This document shows, piece after piece, positions 8,701-18,089 of a stretch of 64,000 nt of DNA (the stretch's first letter is position 1; each line of letters begins with the position of its first letter). Source of the DNA: Aspidiotus rigidus (Eukaryota > Arthropoda > Insecta > Hemiptera > Diaspididae); NCBI GenBank assembly GCA_035079385.1, contig JAVHKY010000056.1, positions 6,517,501-6,581,500 on the forward strand. Reading direction: 5' to 3'. The notes under the pieces were generated by a model. The model saw nothing but the letters and a program-made list of their open reading frames with translations. It did no database searches and was not told where the DNA came from. Made by a program: the position numbers and the translations under genes.

Positions 8701-11700
8701 TTTTTAGGAGGAAATTTTGTGACTACAGTATCGCTGTACTTCCATACTAAGCAAGTTATTTTATTCACAGTTTTAAAAACACCTACATAAAGGATTTTAC
8801 ATCCGGTATCTCATACAAGAACCAATGTCTAGACACGGTGCGCACTGCGTATGGGCTAGCGGAAATGACCCTTTTTTTTACCTGTTGTCCGTGTGTTTTC
8901 TTAGGGACTGGCAAAATGTCAATGGATTTGTCTGTATTCTGCTGCGATGAATACAGGCTTCACGCGTTAAGTCAGCTCTCAAGTGAATTAGTGTGTAAAA
9001 AATTTAATTTGGTGATTTTATTTTTGTGCGACTCGGAACTTTGATATATTTTTATAAGTACAGTCGCAGTTTTTGGTGTCTATTTTCTTATTTTTGAACT
9101 GAATAGTTGTGAATTTTGCAAAACTCTTTCCACTGTTTCTTTTTTAAAAATTCATCTGAATTCCAAGATACCTACAAAACACACATACCTACAAGATACA
9201 GATACCTATAAAACACAGATATCTACTCAACACACAGCTAGCGGTCAGGCGCGCCGGAGGCGCGTCGCCAACCGCTAGTATGGGTATAAAATACTTTTTG
9301 GACAGTAGTGAGATTCTTTCAAGAACGTCATTGGTAATTATTACTTTTTCTCTGTATTAAAAAATACCCCTCAATGCAAGAAAAAAGTCCTTACCCGTTT
9401 AGTAAATTTTACCTAACTCATGATTTACACACCAGAAAAGTAATTCTTGCATCAAACATTAGGTAAATTCCACTGACCTTCGAGGAAATTTTACCACAAG
9501 TTTGGTAGACATTACAGATCTTTTTTCTCAGTGTTGAAATATTCTAATCTAGGCTTCTACTAGGTCAAGCGCTCGTGAGATATTACTTCACTTTTGCCCC
9601 TACTTTCACTGAACTACAAGCCTTTTGTGACGCTTCTGAGAAAGCCTATAGAGCAATTGTCTACATTCGTGGAAAAAATATTTGGAGCTATTTTCGTGGG
9701 GCGAGAGTCTGATATGTATTTTGGGCTATCACCTTTCAGCTTTCGTGGTGCTCATTCGCTCCGCTCGTTCATCCCTTTCCTGGTTTAGCGTAAGACTGAT
9801 ATGAAATATTTTGGGTTATTGGCTTGGCTTTCGTGGGGCATAAGTTTAGTATGAAATATTTCGGGAACAAGGCTGGTACACAGGTTTGTCCAGTAATTTC
9901 CAGGAAAATTTTCCGAGTTCCTTTTTCTCTGCTTCATGCAGTATATTATACTAGGCTCATACTTGGCTCAAGCCCAGTAGAATAGAGCTAGTATAAACTA
10001 CTAATACAGACCTTCTAAGCCTGTAGCATAAAAGAAGCCTAAACCTGGGCTAGTATACTGTATATTAGGTTTGATTTTACAGCCGGACGTGCGGACGAAA
10101 ATTTCGGAATTAGGGTGCGAGGGTCAGAGCAGAAATTCTTATGTGTCAAGGTCGTGGTTGTACGGACGCAAATTTCGGAACTCGGGTGGGGGGTCAGGTC
10201 AGCGCTAAGACATGAAACATGTCAAAAGACGGAAGCTAAAGAAGTTACACAAATGTAGACAAATTAGAAACTACTGTAGCCTATCTACGAGCGCGCTACA
10301 AAAAACCTAAACACAGAAAATGTGAAAGCGACAAACATTCGAATATCGTCTGGATTATAGGTAAGTGAGGTGTTTTGTTAAAGGGCTCGAACGATTGCTG
10401 GCGTTTTTCAATGAAGAAAGCTTGGACTCATAATCAAAATCGAAATAAGGACCTAAAGGTATACGGATTTGCAATCCGAAAAATCAAGTGGTGGTGGTGG
10501 GGGGGGGGGGGGGGTCCATAAAGAACGTACAACACCACCACCACTTGATTTTTTGGATTGCACGTCCGTTTATACTCGTACATTGAGCGGGAATACCTCT
10601 AGCGCTTATCGAAATGATTTGATTAAATTTTCAACCTTCTCCCCTGTCTGATCTCTCCATCATCGCTAAATTATTTGTTTCTCTAGAACAGAATCCCTTG
10701 TTCTCAACTGCTAAAATTATGTCAGAATGATGAGTACACAAAAAACGCTTTGTCTACGAGTAGTACGTCTACCAAATATTTTAAGTTCTTACACATGAAA
10801 AGGGGACAAAAATTTTTGGACTTTGGAGATTTTCGTATGAGCAGAAGAGAACTCCGAAAAAGTTCTACCTGTATATAGTATAGAGAAGGCAGAGAAGGAG
10901 GGTGTGATGTCATTAAGGAAAATTTAAAAAATGTTCAGCTTCTTAAAAAAGTGTAATCAATAGAAATGGTTTAGGATGAAAAACTTACGTATTACAAAGA
11001 AATTAATTACGGTAAATAGTTTTATATAATTTATTAAATTTCTGAAAATAATACATAATTTTTCAATTCAAATTTTTAGAATTTGAAAAAAACGCGGAGG
11101 GAGGCTCGAGTTTGGCTCTCGCACTGTGGGGTCGGTCCGAAGTACTTTATCGTCTAAATAAATTTACTTTTTGTTTAGAGGACGTGAAACTCGCTCTTAA
11201 GGAAAAACTACCAGATAATCTGAAGTGAGTTTTCTGTAAAATTTTGTATACAAATTACTGATAGTTCGATTTAACAAAACAAAGCAAGTTTCATCAACAT
11301 GCATGAATAATATACAGATTAGAAGCGTATTGGAGGATGGCGCAGTGTTACATTAATCTAAGATGCTTCGATCGTGCACGCATAACGCTGAACGTTCTAT
11401 CAAAAATGACGACTAGTGAAGTAAATCAAACCTGGCAAGAAAAAGTAGAATGCAAACTAAAAGAACTACTGATTCTGACATCACAAACCATCGAAAATTC
11501 CACTTCCATCTCTCTAAACTCGGGTAGGTATTTACAATCTTTTTCTTTTTTTATTTCACTTGATGCAACAACTTGGACGAGCCCGCAAACACAAAATTTG
11601 TGGTACCCGTACGTATATAATTTTTGTAGAGCGTCCTCAGTTTACCTCAATCTTGAACCATGATGGTCGACAGCAAGAGACAATTCTCGAAAATACCTCT

Positions 11701-14700
11701 TCAAAATTACATGTATCATATAGCGAAGAGGCTGGAAAATTTCTAGTTGCTGGAAACGATATTCACACTGGCGATACTCTAGTAGTTGAGGATCCTTACG
11801 TATCGTGTTTGTCTCACGAAAAGTATGGCACGCACTGTCAAAAGTGTTTACGTAGGTAAGTCGTTTTCTGCTCTTTCTCTTTCGGATACCTACATGTTTT
11901 CAATCGCTAATTCATCTAATGAATCAATAAATTACTCGTAGATTGGAAGTTGCGATACCTTGCGACAATTGCGCTGCTGTGGCATTCTGTAGTGTCGCTT
12001 GTCGAGTAAGTGCGCTGGCTACTTTCCATAAATTCGAATGTCGCTTTCTGGATCTATTGATAGGCTCGGGTATGAGTATTCTTAGTTTTGCCGCGCTCAG
12101 AATCGTTTCGCAGCAGAATTTAGAATATTTTCTCGATGCCGATTTGGACTTACGGGGACAGAAGTGTGTTGAAAATTCTTACAAAAAGGTAAAGTACATA
12201 AAAAATCTAATTCTCAGGAATGACTCGTGGTAATAAACAAAATTTCTTTCTGCGAGCCATGACGAACCACCCTTTCATTGAAACATTCTCAATATTATCC
12301 TTCTGAAATGTCTCTAAGATCGCAGCCATGCAGTGGCTTAGTCTTTGTATTCCAAAGGTCCGAGGTTCGATCTCAGCTACTAGGTTTATTCCCAAAAGCT
12401 CACTCGAACAGATCGATCGCACCGGATAGAATGGCAATTTTAGCTGGACAAAAATCAAAAAATTATTCTATCATCTTAGAAGTACCTACAATATGTATAA
12501 CCGTCATACTGAGAAATAATTTTATTCATTACATATTATACTTATTTAACGTCATGAAAAAAACTTAGGCCTCTTGTACGGCTCTTTCCCTGTATCATAT
12601 TGTATACTTGTTAGCTTGATTCCTATATTGTATTGGCACCTGCTTTATAGACTGCATTATCCGTGCGCTGGCTTTGATTTTGCCACACTCCAGGCAAATG
12701 TACCCGTATTAATTTGTAATGTTTTACCTTAGTTGCGTTCAAACTCAATTCCCGCGTAAGAAATACATAGGAACGTTTCAATCATTTATCCTTATTTGAA
12801 TGTAAGTAAGAAATAAGTTGAAGTTTATAATTATTCAGAATCTGGTAGTTCAAAGGTAATTATAGTATTTTTGCAAATGTTTCTGCGGTATATTATTTAT
12901 TTCTGGTTTTCATATAATAACGAATGATCGAAACGTCCTAATGTATTTCTTAAGGGGTGAAATTTTTGTTTTGAACACGAAAGGTAAACTGAGGTAAGAC
13001 TTTTTTGAGGTGAGGCTTCAAAAAAATATGGTCCATACCTCTGCCGTACAAAATAGAACGGACGTATCTACATATCCACGATCTGCGAAGAAGAGGTTCT
13101 TCAACTTCACCAAGAATACCTCTTTCGCTCATCGTTGATTTGCAGATACGTCGATTCTACTATGTACGGCAGAGTCCTATTGACAGGGCTGCTTAGCCAA
13201 TCGTATTGGCTAAAAACTTAGCTAATAGCTAACCGTTCAAATTGATTGGCTTCGGTTATTAGCCAACGGCTAACCCAGTCTCATTGGCTAGCTAATCCGG
13301 GTCAAAATCGATGACCTCTCGCGGTAAAAGGGTAACTAGCAGCAATTCAAATTTTTCGTGTTCAATCTAGACATTATACGCACCGCGTTATTCGACATAT
13401 TAGAAATACTACTAAAGATAAAATCAGTTGTGAAAACATCACTCTAGAGAGAGAATATTCAGATGATGTTGCTACTTTGAAGGGTAACGCGGTGCGTATA
13501 ATGCCTAGATTGAAAACGAAAAATTTTGAATTGCTGCTAGTGACCCTTTTACCGCGAGAGGTCTTTAGAATGACTAAAAGCTAACAGCTGAAAATAGGGG
13601 ATGAAAATTCCTCGGCTAATGGCTAACGGTTAATGCCTTTGGCTTAGCTAAGCAGCCCTGCCTATTGATCTTATGGTAGGAGAACCAGTATACAATTGTT
13701 TTTTATTTGATTGCCCTGCCATGAAACTAAGACTAAGTATACTTAATAGGTGAGACCGCAATGGTAGTTTCTTATTACCAATAACAATCAAGCGAACAAG
13801 TATGCAATATGATAAAGGAAAAAAGCTCTGTAGGTACTCGATTTGTATATTCTGCCGTACAAAGTAATTGAATTGACGTAAGCGAGAAAAAATAACGATC
13901 GCCGAGATGAGGTCTTCCGCGCACAATTTGTTGTAAAAGGTACCTAAAAGAGACAAGATAGCGAACTCTCCATATGCGCTAGCCGCTGTGTTAAAATCCG
14001 GTACCCGATTTTTGTCGAGCTAAGTTACGTGCCGAGAGATAACGCTTGCGCTTATGGACATTTTTCAGTATTCATCAATTATCTCGGAAACCGTTCATTT
14101 TTACGAAAAAATGAAAAGAACAAAATTTATTCCCCCTGTAATTTCCTATCGTATGAGACCTATTTCATATTTTGAAAAAAAAAAAATCCAAAGTAAGTCT
14201 CATTTGATAGGAAATTACAAGGGGAATAAATTTTGTTCTCTTCGTTTTTTCATAAAAATAAACGGTTTCCGAGATAATTGATGAAAACTGAAAAACATCC
14301 ATAAGCGCAATGTTGAATTTAGCCTAAGAAAACTGTGTCGCTGTGCTGGCGTGCGGTGGAACACTAGAACTAACGAAGTAAGTTAGCTATCTTGTCTCTT
14401 TTAGGTATCTTTAATAGTAAGGGTGTTATAGTCACAGAGTAAACAGAGGTCGTCTGAACGCGCTCGAGACACGGGCATCATCCAAATTCGTAGTTTAGGG
14501 TTCGCCTAACGCAGTTGACCGAGCGGTGAATCTGCAACACTCAACAATTTGCGTTGTGTACAGCTGTATGCAGAGCTTGACGCGCACTCAACGCGTTAGG
14601 CGAACCTAAACTACGAATTTGGATGATGCCCGTATTCTTTAACATTATGAGCATAGCGAAGACGACCTCTGTTTACTCTGTGGTTATAGTTAATTATAGT

Positions 14701-17700
14701 CTGTCCGCAAATAGAATGGGTAACGTAAACAAACCCGCGAACCGCTTCCTCGCATCGTAATCAATTTTTTTTGCATGAAAGCGGGTCGCGGGTTTGCTTA
14801 CGTGACCCATTCTATTTGCGGACAGACTATAGTAATGAAGCTCTGTATAGTGTGATCTGCTTTTCTTCTAAACATATTTTTTAGACTTGTTTTGATACTT
14901 TTCCATGATCGTTATTTTTGCACAGTATGTCAATTCAACTTTGTACGGCATCGTTATTAATTCTTGTTTACCTGTTCGGGTGTACCAAGGTTTACAGTAT
15001 GGTGACGCATGAAAAAATAAGAACAGCCTCTGATTTCCTTCATCGTACGCTAATGGCTGTATTTTTGATGACTGTACTGAAAAAAGCTGGGTATCTTCAC
15101 TTTTTGAACAAAAGTAATAAGCTAAACTATCGTTAAAGTTTCAAATTTTGATTGGATACTCGAATAAAATCATTTCAATTTGCATTCACAGTTGATGACG
15201 ACATCAATGAGGAGGAAATATTCTTAGCCGGTATATTATTGAGAAACCTAGAAGTGCTTCAGTTTAATGCTCACGAAATTTCAGAGGCTGTAAGACCAAA
15301 GCAATTGAAATTAATTAAAACCGTGAATATAGGCGTTGGTCTATATTTAACGGCATCCTTGTTCAATCACGATTGCTTCCCCGCTACGTGCAGGTATTGA
15401 TGAGAACCAAAATTTTTTAAAAGTTTGTAGGTATGTTTACAGAAAATCGACTTCTGGAGAAAAGGGATAAAGATCGTCTAGTATAGTTCTTGAACAGAAG
15501 CGAAATAGGAAAAAGAAAAAAAGATAAAGAAATTGATGTCGGAAAGGAATTTGTTTTTTTCTATATCATTTGGAAGATAGGTCTTAATTTTTCATCAATT
15601 GATTAGAAATAAGATTTTATTCAATAGTACTTACAAGGTCTCAAAATTCAAGGTTTGTCTCTAGTATGGTCTTAATAATATATTTCTAATTCATTCAAAT
15701 TATCTTATTTGTTCCTATTGCTAGCAAATACAATTAGTATCCAAGACCAAATTTCAGGAAGGTCGTCATTATAAAAAATTGATTCAAAATCAGACAAGAT
15801 AGGCTACCTACTTTTTAAAATTTTTCCTCAAATAATTGGGCAATCTAATATTTTACCTAAAGAGCAAATATGCTTGATTGAATATGTTACAACACTTACT
15901 CACGTCACACATTCAAAGTAGGTATAAAAAGATAAATTAATACAAGCCTAAGAAAGCCATTGTAAATATGCTATTGCTTCAAACTTCTGTACATTATCTT
16001 GTATTTGATTGGAAAAGATACTTCAACGGAGCCCAGCTAATAATAAAAGCTGTAAGACCTGTATCAAAAGGTAACTTGGTTGGGGATAATTACGGGTTTC
16101 TATTCACACGAATGAATCGAGAAGAACGTCAAAAAAAGTTGAAATCACGATATTGGTTTGACTGTCGATGTAACGCTTGTCAGGAAGACTGGCCGTCATT
16201 AAATAAATTGGACAATACTAACTACCGAAAAAAGTAGGTATATCTTCCTTTTTCAGTTTTTTTCTATATAACTACTTGCACATCTCTAAGAATAACTTCA
16301 GATTTAATTTTTCTGAAAATTATGATAAGATTGATATAACGGGAAATATTAAATTGCACGAGAAGAACAAATGGTTTACACGAGAATCCTACGCGCGAGA
16401 AAAAAAAAGAAGAGAGATACTTGAAAAAAGGACATCGCGAGATGATTCACGCACGAGATATTCATAGGTATCAACGAGAAACTTATTGTTTGCAACGGAA
16501 ACTCATTGATTGCAAGAGAAACTTATTGATTGCAACCAGAAAGAACAGAGTTATTGATAAGTGTGGATGAATCGTCTGGCTGCATCTTGTATGCATGTCT
16601 TCATTCAATATGCAAAGATTTATGAATGTGTGCACACGTATTCTAATACGACTCTCTCATCGAAGTATCATTATTTTACTGCCTGTTACATTTTGGTGTT
16701 TCTCATTAATTGTGTGATTGGTATGGATGTAACCTATAGAGTGGCGCAAACCGAATCGCCTACTTAAAACATTTGTCAAAGATGCGCATGCGTACTTTGT
16801 GTGATTGGTAAGTGACTTCTGCGCCACCCGGTATTAGAATGAAATCGTCATTTGCAACACGTGGACATACTTTTTCAACATGTGCAAATTGGTAAGTGAC
16901 TTTTGCGCCACCCTGTATGTAGAAAGTTTTCGCGATGACAGTGAAAGTTCATCTTCTGATGACGACAATTTACGCTCACCCGAACCAAAGCGTCGGCGTA
17001 GAAATCGAAAATGGCTTCTGCGTGAGAAGTTTGATTGTTGAGTTCATTTTTTGCACTTTACATGAAGTGAACCTAGAGTGGATGCCTTTAATCCTTCTCG
17101 GAAATGGAAGTGAAGCTATATCTCGCTGTTTTTGCTTCCCCCCCCCCCCTCGTACGACTCATACGCAAGCATTAATTGTCAAGTAGTTTGTTGCGTCATT
17201 AAATCTTTTTTTTATTAATTGATTTCTCGTGCGTAATATTCTCGGTTGAATTTATCTACTCTCTGTGAATTAGTATTTTTATTTAGTTGAATAATTGAAA
17301 TCTCATTGTATCAAATTATATTTTGTTCGTTTTTATTTTCTTTTTGATCAATATTTTTATTTCTCGTGTAATATTTTTTCTCTCGTTCATTATTTTGAAA
17401 TTCTGTCTTGACACTCTCTTTTTCTCGTGCCGATAAATAGGTCCCATTGATTACTATCGTCTATCATATCTGTAAATAAACGAAAAAATCTCTTCAAATC
17501 AACAGTAAATATTCCTATATTGCAAAATTTTTAAATTTGTTCAGTTATGTTTACTCACTTTGCCTTTGGCTATAGTTTGATTTGAATTTCTTCATTTACC
17601 GGTACATAATTTCTATCTTGTTGAGAATTCTAATCATAAAAAAAAAAAAAAAAAAAAAGAAGAACAAACAAACTTGTCAGAAGTGAAAACATTTATTTTG

Positions 17701-17988
17701 TTTCTGTGTTTCAGATGTCCTTTGAGTGAGAATTCTGCTAACTCTTCTGAATTTTCTGAATCAAGAAAATCAATTGATTGTTTAAACAACATAGAAAAAC
17801 AAGTAGAGGTACTGAACAAATCTCTACAAAAACCTGTTGAAGAACTGCAAGAAGATCAAATTCTACAAATGTGCCATTCTATAGACTCAACATATGAGGT
17901 ATTGCCTCCACCACATAAAATCTACTCTGAATGTGCTGATAAACTTGTTCAGTATTGGATGAACACTCAAAAGGTGTTGGTACTGTAG
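5501..17988 (+). CDS. Smyd4: SMYD4-like SET and MYND domain protein (ten coding exons)
   Basis: Exons 5501-5701, 5824-5974, 11080-11224, 11318-11523, 11630-11855, 11942-12188, 14990-15113, 15192-15393, 16018-16233 and 17715-17988 join with consistent phases into 1,992 nt (663 residues), close to insect SMYD4-like lengths. Order: N-terminal TPR-like helices (residues 1-230), first SET half (about 255-295), MYND finger with CQKC, CDNC, FCSVAC and HKFEC (about 304-345), helical insert, second SET half with LFNHDCFPAT (about 490) and NYG (about 530), post-SET cysteines RYWFDCRCNAC (about 550), variable C-terminus. The family comprises putative protein lysine methyltransferases that also bind HDACs through MYND; substrate here is unknown. 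The start is the first ATG after an in-frame stop at 5468. All introns are GT-AG. The canonical NHSCxPN reads NHDCFPA, as in some arthropod SmydA-type proteins, so catalysis is uncertain. Confidence 0.9.
5824..5974 (+). CDS. Smyd4: SMYD4-like exon 2
   Basis: Follows a TTTATCAG acceptor. Encodes MMDNVQEIYRGKSSQ and a TPR-like helix, AEHLFAAGKAQKALFLYTQS. Ends in phase 1 at a perfect GTGAGT donor, followed by a 5.1-kb intron. Confidence 0.85.
6474..6686. mobile_element. Possible degenerate inverted-repeat element
   Basis: GATCTC-containing ends face each other, with interior segments such as TGTCAAAATCCGCAAAATTG and its rough complement. Matches are broken and I see no target duplication, so this is only a suggestion of an old MITE. 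Confidence 0.3.
7190..7470. repeat. Degenerate direct repeats, about 80-bp unit
   Basis: ACTCCTCTATTGAGTAAT occurs in units around 7250 and 7335, each preceded by a variant of ACTACGT...GAGTAAAT...TCCAG. A weaker third unit lies near 7430. Repeat structure inside the TIR element at 6994-9533. Confidence 0.6.
8308..9278 (+). mobile_element. Helitron-like element, non-autonomous
   Basis: Starts with TC after an A (A|TCTTCTAATATATAAAG), followed by the Helitron-typical run GTTTGTCCGTCTGTCTGTCC. Ends ACCGCTAG|T with a strong GC-rich hairpin just before it (GGCGCGCC-GGA-GGCGCG, 9248-9267, nested in CTAGCGGT/ACCGCTAG arms). TC...CTAG ends inserted between A and T, plus a subterminal 3' hairpin, define Helitrons. 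No Rep/helicase frame is present, so it would depend on a partner for movement. Confidence 0.75.
9690..10250 (+). repeat. Dispersed repeat family rich in TACTAG, copy A
   Basis: Starts with about 70-bp degenerate tandem units (GATATGAAATATTT...GGG), then GGTACACAGGTTTGTCCAG, a TACTAG-rich segment, and two units of CGGACG...AAATTTCGGAA. The same blocks occur in reverse order and strand at 30850-31625, identifying one repeat family. Confidence 0.65.
10461..10573. repeat. Small hairpin element with poly(G) loop
   Basis: GCAATCCGAAAAATCAAGTG at 10471 pairs with CACTTGATTTTTTGGATTGC ending near 10561. The arms are extended by GGT/ACC repeats and separated by a run of about 16 Gs. Probably a MITE that picked up a microsatellite; no target duplication was confirmed. 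Confidence 0.5.
11080..11224 (+). CDS. Smyd4: SMYD4-like exon 3
   Basis: Acceptor AATTTTTAG, donor GTGAGT. Encodes SSLALALWGRSEVLYRLNKF and CLEDVKLALKEKLPDNLK, matching the TPR segment of SMYD4 in which a 'CLED..AL' stretch recurs. Confidence 0.9.
11318..11523 (+). CDS. Smyd4: SMYD4-like exon 4
   Basis: Acceptor ATATACAG, donor GTAGGT (phase 1). Encodes LEAYWRMAQCYINLRCFDRA, the end of the TPR-like region, then a helical linker ending SISLNS. Confidence 0.88.
11630..11855 (+). CDS. Smyd4: SMYD4-like exon 5 (first SET segment, start of MYND)
   Basis: Acceptor TTTTTGTAG, donor GTAAGT (phase 2). Encodes the N-terminal SET strands (AGKFLVAGNDIHTGDTLVVE, DPYVSCL) and the first zinc pair CQKC of the MYND finger. 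Confidence 0.93.
11942..12188 (+). CDS. Smyd4: SMYD4-like exon 6 (rest of MYND finger)
   Basis: Acceptor TACTCGTAG, donor GTAAAG (phase 0). Supplies CDNC, FCSVACR and FHKFEC, completing the zinc ligand pattern, followed by helical sequence (LRIVSQQNLEYFLDADLDL). Confidence 0.93.
12318..12390 (+). repeat. Possible tRNA-derived SINE or tRNA-like fragment
   Basis: GTGGCTTAGTC resembles a pol III A box and GGTTCGATCTC a B box, about 30 bases apart, with CTTT/AAAG able to form an anticodon-like stem. The acceptor stem is not recognisable and the T arm is imperfect, so this is not a functional tRNA. Confidence 0.35.
13036..13175. mobile_element. Small foldback MITE
   Basis: CTCTGCCGTACAAAATAG near 13038 and its near complement (CTATGTACGGCAGAG) near 13160-13174 bound arms of about 60 bases that together form almost the whole element. 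A related end (TTCTGCCGTACAAAGTA) occurs alone near 13853. Confidence 0.6.
13184..13660. mobile_element. hAT-type MITE with 8-bp target duplication
   Basis: Starts CAGGGCTGCTTAGC and ends with GCTAAGCAGCCCTG. It is flanked on both sides by CCTATTGA (13176-13183 and 13661-13668), an 8-bp duplication typical of hAT transposons. Inside sits a second inverted pair of about 79 bases (13311-13389 and 13483-13561) plus many TTGGCTA repeats. No coding capacity. Confidence 0.85.
13943..14405. mobile_element. TIR element with TA flanks and foldback core
   Basis: CCTAAAAGAGACAAGATAGC at the left pairs with GCTATCTTGTCTCTTTTAGG at the right. TA lies directly outside both ends (13941-13942 and 14406-14407), as in Tc1/mariner elements. 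A nested foldback (14042-14312) has arms of about 120 bases; part of its sequence resembles the Helitron interior near 8620-8690. Non-coding. Confidence 0.65.
14433..14682. mobile_element. hAT-type MITE with 8-bp target duplication
   Basis: Ends CACAGAGTAAACAGAGGTCG and its complement, with GTTATAGT on both sides (14425-14432 and 14683-14690). Long internal arms make most of the element self-complementary. Confidence 0.85.
14697..14829. mobile_element. mariner-type MITE flanked by TA
   Basis: Starts TAGTCTGTCCGCAAATAG and ends with the complement (CTATTTGCGGACAGACTA), directly flanked by TA on both sides. Arms of about 50 bases and 133 bases in total. Lies 160 bases upstream of SMYD4-like exon 7. 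Confidence 0.8.
14990..15113 (+). CDS. Smyd4: SMYD4-like exon 7
   Basis: Acceptor GTGTACCAAG, donor GTAATA (phase 1). Encodes VYSMVTHEKIRTASDFLHRT and LMAVFLMTVLKKAGYLHFL, the helical part before the second SET segment. The phase-0 acceptor at 14989 is chosen because the CACAG at 14925 would shift the frame into a stop. Confidence 0.85.
15192..15393 (+). CDS. Smyd4: SMYD4-like exon 8 (SET, NHxC motif)
   Basis: Acceptor GCATTCACAG, donor GTATTG (phase 2). Encodes IFLAGILLRNLEVLQFNAHE and the cofactor-binding motif LFNHDCFPATC. Confidence 0.92.
16018..16233 (+). CDS. Smyd4: SMYD4-like exon 9 (SET end and post-SET cysteines)
   Basis: Acceptor GATTGGAAAAG, donor GTAGGT (phase 2). Encodes YFNGAQLIIKAVRPVSKGNL, GDNYGF with the conserved NYG, and RYWFDCRCNACQEDW, the zinc-binding post-SET segment. 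Confidence 0.92.
16234..17714. other. SMYD4-like intron 9
   Basis: A 1.5-kb intron. Near 16460-16560 it has TTGATTGCAA repeats. Near 16735-16920 are GGCGCAAA...TTGCGCCACCC inverted ends with two direct copies of TTGGTAAGTGACTT about 85 bases apart, probably an old TIR element. A poly(A) run lies at 17638-17656. Confidence 0.55.
17715..17988 (+). CDS. Smyd4: SMYD4-like exon 10 and stop codon
   Basis: Acceptor GTGTTTCAG. Begins KCPLSENSANSSE, giving a further zinc-type cysteine, runs through a helical C-terminal segment (LPPPHKIYSECADKLVQYW) and stops TAG at 17986. Confidence 0.88.
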
Positions 17989-18083
17989 TGTGGTAACAAC
18001 AAATTATATATGTGCTACTACTATTTCGAATCAATTTTTATTGTTTTATCACGCGAATACATAATAATCAAACCACAAATAAC

Positions 18084-18089
18084 AATAAA
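18084..18089 (+). terminator. Candidate polyadenylation signal of the SMYD4-like gene
   Basis: AATAAA 96 bases after the stop codon, followed by an A-rich stretch. It is the first such hexamer on the plus strand after the stop. Confidence 0.45.

Larger units (their letters stand above)
6994..9533. mobile_element. TIR DNA element, non-autonomous, interrupted by a Helitron
   Basis: Begins CACTGAGAAAAA at 6994 and ends with the reverse complement (TTTTTCTCAGTG) at 9533. The interior is rich in degenerate repeats around GTAAAAATTAC, visible at 7195-7350 and 8075-8280, and holds no transposase. A Helitron-like insertion occupies 8308-9278. I could not see a confident target duplication, so the superfamily is open. 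Confidence 0.55.
5975..11079. other. SMYD4-like intron 2, filled with repeats
   Basis: A 5.1-kb intron. 5975-6470 shows nothing recognisable. 6474-6686 is a possible degenerate inverted-repeat element. 6994-9533 is a TIR element with a nested Helitron. 9690-10250 is a repeat shared in inverted orientation with 30850-31625. 10461-10573 is a small hairpin element with a poly(G) loop. 10574-11079 shows nothing recognisable. Confidence 0.7.
12189..14989. other. SMYD4-like intron 6, MITE cluster
   Basis: A 2.8-kb intron in which at least half the length is inverted-repeat elements: 13036-13175, 13184-13660, 13943-14405, 14433-14682 and 14697-14829, plus a possible tRNA-derived piece near 12318-12390. 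12400-13035 and 13670-13940 show nothing else recognisable. Confidence 0.75.

Noticed and set aside
8838..9044. 68-codon frame inside the Helitron
   Set aside because: No Rep or helicase similarity and no codon bias. The element looks non-autonomous.
14926..15113. Alternative SMYD4-like exon 7 starting after CACAG at 14925
   Set aside because: Exon 6 ends in phase 0, and this start would put exon 7 in a frame that hits TGA after about 30 codons. The AAG acceptor at 14989 keeps the conserved VYSMVTHEK frame.
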